Positions 36,501 to 44,666 of a stretch of 64,000 bases of DNA are shown here, one piece after another. Where the stretch lies: contig CAUJNA010001479.1 of NCBI GenBank assembly GCA_963377175.1, forward strand, positions 1-64,000, read 5' to 3'. Positions within the stretch are counted from its first letter, which is position 1. The number at the start of each line of letters is the position of its first letter. Below the pieces are notes generated by a model, which ran no database searches, was not told the DNA's origin, and saw only the letters and a list, made by a program, of their open reading frames with translations. Both the position numbers and the translations under genes were made by a program. Source of the stretch: Effrenium voratum. Lineage: Eukaryota; Sar; Dinophyceae; Suessiales; Symbiodiniaceae.

Positions 36501-39500
36501 ACAGCGGCCGGCGGAATTGCAGGGTATGCACTTCCTTCCCAGCAAAAATCTGGAGGGCTTTTCGGTCCACCCATCTCTGGCTCAGAAGCCAACTGCCGAG
36601 GCATAGGTTGTACAGCGCCCTCTCTGTTGATCCTCGAAGGACACCTTCCTCCCCATCAATCAGGGCGCCCAACCTTTCTGCTCGCGCCACCCCATTCAGG
36701 GCCTTGGCATCCGAGCGGGGTATGCCCCAAAACTCGTAGGCTCGCCTCAATCTCTCCTGGGCCTCTGCCGGCTCGCCCACCAGTGACTCTGCCACTTGCC
36801 TCTCGAGTACCTCAAACACAGTGGTGTCGTCCAAATAAATAGACCACGGGTGCCATCCATCATACCGGGCAGGAAACGGAGCGTCCTTGCGAATTTCCAG
36901 CAAGGATGGCAGCCCACCCCCACGAGGGGGGCCCTCAAGGGCAAGCCTCCGGTGAACATGTTGCATGATCCCGACGGCTGAGTTCCATCCCATCGGCAGT
37001 ACCGCTGCCCCCAGGTGCGTTTCCCCCGGCTCATCAATCCCGAGGGCGCGCCAAGGTACGGCACCCCTCAACGCCAAGAAAGGGGACCACACGGGTGGCA
37101 ACTCGAAGAGGTAGAAGGCACTCACCAAATCATCACCGGAGAGACGGATGACTTCGCTATCTTCCAGGACAATCCTCTGGAAAGCCGCCGCGCCTGTGAG
37201 ACTTTTGATGTCCCCCTCGATCACTCGAAGGACAGAGTTGCTTGCCCTCAAATCAAAAATGAATCGCAGCACCTCCTGGCCCTCTGCTGTGACTTTCCCA
37301 CTCTTCGCCACTCCGAAGGCTCCGTTTACCACCGTCTGACCGTCGAGGACGGGAAAGTCCTTCACGGGCCTCACCAGCCCCCTCTCATAGAGGGCACGGC
37401 AAATCTTATGCCACTCATCCTTTTCTGCATGGATTCGCGGCTCCGGAACTTCTGGGGGCAACTCGTCACCTTCCAGCAGTAGAGCCTCGGGGTTGAGCAG
37501 CTGCTCTTTCATTTCTGGGCTCACCACGTCCAACAAGTTGATCTTTGCCCCAAACTCCACAGGAGGCAGCCCATCCAGAATCTGAGCCAGGGTCAATGGC
37601 CGGGCCTTCTCTACTACTTCTCCCTGGTATGACAGCTTCATGTTTGATAACTCTGCCCTCCAGTCTAAACTGGGAGTCCTCGGCACCCCACCGGTTTTGC
37701 TCCCCTTCTCGTCGCAGAAAGCTTTCACAGCCTTCCAGATCCTTTGGGACGCTTCCTCACCTCGAGCCGTCCTCAGACCACTTCCATGGGGTCCGCTGCC
37801 AGAGCAGCCACCCCACAGGAAGTTGAGGGCACCAACCACAAGAAAATGCCAAACCAGTAAACCCACTCGTCTCATCTCCTTGGCTGCCTTGCCCCCTTTC
37901 AGGCAGCTCACTCCTTTGAACTTTCCTTGCTCCACCACTTGCCCAGCAGCCTTCCTGGCATCTTCTATCTGGAGGAGTGGCAGGACATCCCTCGCTCGGG
38001 ACCCCTCCTGCCGCTTCTCGAGGGGTACCAGCATCTCGCCCGCCAGAAAATTTCCAAGCTCGCTGTGGCTATGGTGGATTTGTAGGAGCAAATGGATTCC
38101 CATTTGAGCCGCTGACAAATTTGCAGGAGAGTTGTCGCCACACCATTTTTGCAGGACACTGAGAGCCCTTCGGAAATCTATCTCCGCCTCACTTGCCTCA
38201 GTGTCCCCCTCTAGTGGGCTGTTCACTCCTTCATCGCCTCCTTCCTCGGGGTCGGGCTCCGATGCTTCAGCTCCACATGCCTCTTCTGGTCTTTTCCTCT
38301 TCCTTTCCCCCACTGTGTCTTCCACGGAGACTTGCCTCTGCCTCGACCCCCTTCGTCGGTCCTCCTCTCCGCTCCTGGCCTCCTCACGCCTCGCAAGGCT
38401 CCTGCCCGAGGATGCTCTTCCTCCACACCCTCGAAACTCACCTTCCGATCCTTTCCATGATCGGTTGGGGGTGGCGTCACGGGCCTTTCCACAATGGGAT
38501 CTGGCCCGCCGCCCCACCCCTATTTCTTCCGCTTCTCCAGCGCTTCCTTGAGCTTCACCGCCTTCAACTCCGCCCTCATAGCCAAATCGCGCTCCTCTAG
38601 CCCGCTGATGGAAGCCGCGCTGGGCGGGATGAGCTCTTGATGACGAGCTGTTGCCCACGTGTTGTCGGTGAAGCTCTGTTCCAGCGCCTTCAGCCTCTGC
38701 ACCAGAAGGTCGGCCGCGCCCATGATCCGACCTTCTAGGATGAGGTCCAGTGCGGTCCCGACCGTGATGACCTCTCTGTGATTTCGCACCCCTATCTTTC
38801 CAGGGGGGTGGCTCACAAGCATGATCTGGTTTATGTAGGCCATGAACTTCCTTGTCTTCCACTGCTCTTCGCCTGCCTCGCCAGTTTTCCCTTCCAGGTA
38901 CCGGCCCATCTCGATCAAAGCCTCCTTCACCAGCCTCCCGGGTTCCCTCTCTGCTACCTTTTGAACATCTCGCCCCCCCCGGGCGGGGGCCACGCGAAAA
39001 AGCGCATCCTCAGAGCGCGAGTCCCTGCTCGATCTCCTCCGCTCCTTTCGCTTGTGCCTTCGGTCCTCGGAGCGGGTCCTTTTCGCGCTTCTCTTCCTGG
39101 ATCTCTCCGCCCTAATCCTTTGCTGCACCAAATCTCCCAACTCATCATCTTCACCTCGCCTCCGACGACGGGACCGAGACCTCTGCCTTGGTCGCGTTTC
39201 TCTCTCGTCAACTCTCTCCCCTTCATTCCTCCAGAACTCCTCCATTTCACCAATCGCCTTTTTACTCTCTTTCACGGCTTGGTCCAAAGGGCCCTCGCCC
39301 GACTGAGGGGCTGCCGGCAATGGCAGGTTGCCCAATGGCAGCTCTCTTTTCTCCCCCTCATCTTTGAGGAGTCGGAGCCCCACACCACTGCTATAGGCAG
39401 TCTTGATCACCTGCTCCAGGAGTCGGAGCCGCCACTTGTCAATGTGTACCAGCTCTCGGGCACTCCCACGGGGCATTCGGTAGCGGCAGCTCCGGGCTGG

Positions 39501-42500
39501 ACCCTGGCAAAGGTGATACACACCACTTTCCAGATTCAAGCTCTCCTCCGCGTAGTGCTGGTAGTAGCCGTCGGATGCTATCAGATGACGCCCCGTCAGT
39601 AGTCGATCCTCCTTCTTGAACCAATCCACCACTTGCAGCAGTGAATGGCCTTGATCACGCCAATGGTTATCCCAGCACTGGTACTCAATCAGGCAGTTGG
39701 GGGATAAAGTACTCTCGGCCAGGTCCATCAGCTCATTCCTCACCATCTCACCTGCGATCCAGGCCGTCCTCATCGGGTCCACTCCTCGACCCAACATCTC
39801 GTTGAAGGTCGCCTCATCTCCACCTCTCTTGGCCCACGCATCCTTCAGCTCCGCCACACGGGCATCTGTCATAGATGCGAGGCCGGGTAGCGCCGCTCGG
39901 CTCCGGGATAAAGGCCTCAGGCCACGGACCTCAAGTCCCCCTCCTCAGGAGGTATCCCACAGAGCCTAGATCTTTCCTTCTTCTTCTCCTCGTACTTCTC
40001 CTCCGCGAACTCCTCCTCAATGAACCCCCTGGCCTGGTATTCCCACAAGGGGATCTCCAGACCAGGTTCCACCAGCCCCCCCCCTTCCTCCACCAAGGAG
40101 GCAAGAGGGGGGACTCAAACAAAAGAACGAGCCAGCTGTAAGCCGAACTTGCCCGCGTGCACCCCCGGTTTCCCCCCACCGCATGCCCCTCAACAGGTGA
40201 GACAACATGCGAATGGTAAAACGAGCTTTAAAAAAAAAACGAAAACATGCATAAAGAATTGTGCTCGCAACTATCTATGTTTTCATTTGAAGCTTTTGCG
40301 AGGCCCCTATGAAAATATTGCGAATCAATCCGGCGAGTGCTTGAGCCCAGCCGGAAGATCTCTGGCACCTGCGACTTGGACCCGAGCTCGCTGAAAAACA
40401 ATCATTTGAAGCAGGAAACTCTGGAAGCTTCACAGGCGAAAAACAAACTTGAGATATAGCAACTGTGCTCTCTCCGAGCATTGTTTTGAAGCTCCCGGCC
40501 GTAGAAATGTTGCATGCGCGAAGTGATGCCTAAAGCCTTCAAACCTGCGCACAGGCATGGCTGGTGAGATACAGGGATGTGAGCACGCCATCATTAACCT
40601 CTAGAGTATTCTGATGGCATATCCCTTTATCAAATATTCCTATATTGTGTCTCTTTCTATCTCTTTCTTCTAACCTCATCCTTTGTCACATTCTGGATCA
40701 GGTGCACAAAGAAGAAAGAAGAAAGCGATGGGAAGTGATTGGCCTTGAGTTAGTTATTTCGCTTTCCCACATGAAAAAGGGCCGATGCTCCATCGCTTTT
40801 GCAGGTCACCAAAAACGACCCATATTCAGGAGCATCGGTGGTGCCGATTTATACGTATGTACGTATGCGTTTGTGCCCGCATGCGTGTATGCATACATGC
40901 TCGTATGCATGAGGGCAAGTATGCATGTATGACGCATCCTGCACACCTAGGGATGGAGGGATGGAGGGATGGAGGGATGGAGGGATGGAGGGATGGATGG
41001 GTGGATGGGTGGAGGGATGGAGGAATGACGGGGTGGAGGGATGCAGGGGTGAAGGAATGGAGGGGTGGAGGAATGATGGAGGAATGGAGGGGTGGAGGAA
41101 TGGAGGGACGCCCGAATAAGGAAGCAGATCGCTATTTGGGTGACCCTAAATGGGTTCTAACAAAGGAGTTCCAGGATGCTACACACCTGATGGTCCTGTG
41201 ATACAAGCGATCTACTACCGCCCTTCCCACCTTTCGGATCTGCTTTTTCGCCAATTCTGCAACCAGGTGCCCAAACATCCAGCCGGCGGTTTCCTTGGGG
41301 ACCAAGACCTGGGTTGCTTCCCGCAATTTCTACTTCCCGCCTTGGCGTTCTCGGCAAAGGCCACGCCGTCCCCCACCAGCAGCTCCACTTTGGGATCTCC
41401 TGTCTCAAGAGGTCAAGCAGTGAGAAGCCAAGCCAGCGAGCTGGGAGGTCTGAATGGTGGGATGCGAGGTGGGAGCCGGGGGCAAAGGTCAATTCAGAGC
41501 GAGGTGGACTGGATCCTGTCCCGTTGAAGCTCCTTAAAACCAGAACAGCTGGACACTGATGGGCGAACACTGCCGTAATCAAATGGCGGCCTCGAATAAA
41601 TGGATCCCAAACTGGCACCTTGGTAAATGGAAAGACTCAAACCTGCGGATCCCAAAAGGCTCTTTGCTCTTTGAGCCACACCCAAATGCCTTGCGAAGGC
41701 CATGAGGAAAACCAAACTCTGAAGGGCATTGCGAACCAAAACTGCCAAAGGCGGCATTGCTCTGCACTGGAAACGCGCCTCGGGCGCCATTGGCGTGCTG
41801 CCTGAAGGTTTTCGGGCGCATTCTCAAGGACAACCAAAAACTGTAGACTCCGGGTGACCAGGTCTGTCAAGCGGACCCCTGCAAAAGTTGTTGATTTTTG
41901 TTTTGCAAGCCGGAGAAACACAATGTGGCTATAAGTGAAAGCTTCGGCCATTGTCCCTTTAAAAGCTAAAAAACAAGATACCCGCACACAAAGACACATT
42001 CTTGTCGCAAAGAATGCCAACATTAAACAACTAGAAAGGTTTCATGGTCATGGTTGCCTCAAGGATCCCTATGTTTACAATTGGTCTCAACCCCCAAAGT
42101 TTCTCGCCAACACTACTCCGAATTCTGGGGCCCCCCATCCCCCCACGCTCCCACAGCCACAGCCACACTGGGCATAAATCGCTTGGCTGCGTCCACCACA
42201 TCTCCGTCAATCTCGCACCAAGTGACCTGGCAGACATACCAAGTCCCAAGCACCCGAAAAGTGTGAAATGGCTTACTCTGCGAATGCACGGCAACCCCAA
42301 AAGCGGGTTCTTTCCCATTCTCAGAGATTCCTCAAGTGGTCTTTGGAGAATTTCGCGGCTCTGAAGTGAGCAGCAGTTTCTGCCCAACGGAATCTGTAGA
42401 CTGCGCGGCTTCCCTGCAACAAACATGAAGAACGGCACTCACGCCCCACTCCAGGTTGCCGTAAAAAGCAAAAGCCCAGAACTGTTTGATTCGCCACGCC

Positions 42501-44500
42501 AAGTTGTGCCAAAATAGGGAAGCCCAGAGAAATGTGCTATTTTCCTTTTGGTGTCCCTCCAACTTCAGGCTCAAGCTTCGACCTCCGAACCACGTTTGCG
42601 CTCGCTCTCCTTCCCCTCCGCGCGCGCCTTCTGGACGCAGGGGTGTTTCACCACCTCCCGCAGCACTCCGCCATCCCCGCCCCCGATGATGAGCACCTGC
42701 CGTCGGGTTGTGTTGTTAATATTATTATTATTGTTATTATTATTACTATTATTATTATTATCATTATTATCATCATCATCATCATCATCCTCCTCATCCT
42801 CATCCTCATCATCATCATCATCATCATTATTATTATTATCATCATAATCATTATTATTAGTAATATTATTGTTATTGTTATTGTTATTGTTATTGTTATT
42901 GTTATTGTTATTCATATTATGTTTATTATTATTAGTATTAATATTATTGTTATCATTATTACGATCATTATTATCATTACTACTACTATTATTATTATTT
43001 ATTATTATTATTATGTATTATTATTATTATTACTATTATTATTATTAGTAATATTATTATTATGGATTATTATTATTTTTTATTATTATTATTATTATTA
43101 TTATGTATCATTATTATTTTTATTACTATTATTTATCTTAACCCAAAAGGCCTTTGTTAAGAATGTGTTCACATGGTTGACGTAAATGCTGGCTAACGTA
43201 ATTCGAGGGCTGCGTAAATATTGTTGCCGATATTACGTAAATGAATGTTGCGTAGTTCATCAAAAGTGTGCCTAAAGCCGTGGCCTCTCAACAATATAGA
43301 AACTCAAGCCGTTCGGGCTCAACGAATAGGAAATCTGGCTCAAAACCGCAGCCGGTCCTGAGCAGCGCCTCAAGGCGAATCTTTTTCCCGCCCATGCTCT
43401 ACAGTCCAGCTGACGCTGACGCTGACGTCGATAGGGATGATGTCCTGGTTCCGGGTCGCATGCCTGATGTTGTGCTCTTTGATCTTGCTGTGCACATGCT
43501 GCGTGGCCGAAGCAAACCTTCGGCGAAGCGCCGCCGCCAGTTTGCCCGCGCGGGCAGCTGCGCGGTTGCGATGCCGGGTCTTGTTGACCTGCCTGTCAAC
43601 AAAGTGAAGTCTAGCCAGGGCAGCATCACCGTCCATCGCAAGCAGGGCGCATCTACGGCGCAGCGACGCATGTTATGATTGTAACACGTCGAGCTTATGA
43701 TTCTCGTTGTGACACATCTCTGAACATTGCAACCAGGGTTCAATCACCCGCACAAATTGAATATCACAGCTCTCGCCGCTCGCCTACTGAAACTCGCACC
43801 TTTTGCAGCCGTAATTCAAGGACCCTCACACTTCACAAAATGAGTTGGGCCGCCTTCGCTTTCCGGATTGTAGCGTCGGTGGGAATTATAAAAACAAATC
43901 ATCAGACCCAAGACCCGCCCAGTTCAGTCAAGCAAGCTCTCCCCAGACATCTCCCCAAACATCCCTCAACTAGACTAGCAAGCGCTGACACAACACTTAA
44001 CGTTGTTCCCTTGATGGCTGATGGCCTCTAAGGGGGCTTGTGATGTTTGGGCCAAAACTGGTAACATCGTGCAACTCCCCACGCAAAGTCTCCCAAACAT
44101 GGAATTTAGTGTGGTCGAGTGAAACACGTCGGATCACGCAGTCAAACTTATCCATGATGTTACATGATGTTGCTATCCTTAACGAATCTCACATGAAACA
44201 CACTTGAGTTTGCCTTGCTCAAAGGCAGTGTTTGCATCAGAAGCATGACACTATCACAAGCTGAAATTGCACGCAGAAACCATGGGAAGCAGTCTGAAAC
44301 TAAATGGCAAACATGGTGTGAACCTCTTGCTATCTACACACAAAGAAGCAATCCTTCAGACTGCGTTTACGTCATGTTGTTTTACGTATATACGCAACTT
44401 TGTTTTACGGAGCCTTTTACATTTGTGTAATTACGAAATACGTCACCCGCTTAAGCTTGCTCTTAGAAACAAGGCACAAAGCACTCTTGAATTAACATAA

Positions 44501-44598
<98 letters not shown>

Positions 44599-44619
44599 TA
44601 CTATTATTATTATTATTAT

Positions 44620-44666
<47 letters not shown>

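Larger units (their letters stand above)
33224..40211 (-). mobile_element. Tyrosine-recombinase retrotransposon (DIRS/PAT/Ngaro-like) with C5 methyltransferase
   Basis: 6,988 bp on the minus strand, within an SPDS intron. From the 5' end (right): terminal repeat B2, gag, reverse transcriptase with the start of RNase H, DNA cytosine methyltransferase, the remainder of RNase H, tyrosine recombinase, then repeats A2, B1 and A1. The repeat layout B...A-B-A is the split direct repeat pattern of PAT/Ngaro-type elements, which insert by tyrosine recombinase through a circular intermediate. Both outer ends and the inner B1/A2 junction carry ATGCG. A2 and A1 differ at one base in 165, and B1 and B2 are identical over 71 bp, so the insertion looks recent, although several frames are broken. 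Confidence 0.88.

Noticed and set aside
38778..39602. 274-codon plus-strand frame
   Set aside because: Antisense shadow of the gag-like gene.
39931..40208. Short minus-strand frames upstream of gag
   Set aside because: They cover the 5' leader and terminal repeat of the retrotransposon; no domain.
42532..43185. Ile-rich 217-codon plus-strand frame
   Set aside because: ATT repeat. The genuine signal is the short minus-strand GGGDGG exon at its edge (42628-42696).
43268..43678. 136-codon plus-strand frame with an Asp-Ala-Asp segment
   Set aside because: Both strands are open in this GC-rich patch, no domain is visible and it lies in an SPDS intron; not enough to call a gene.
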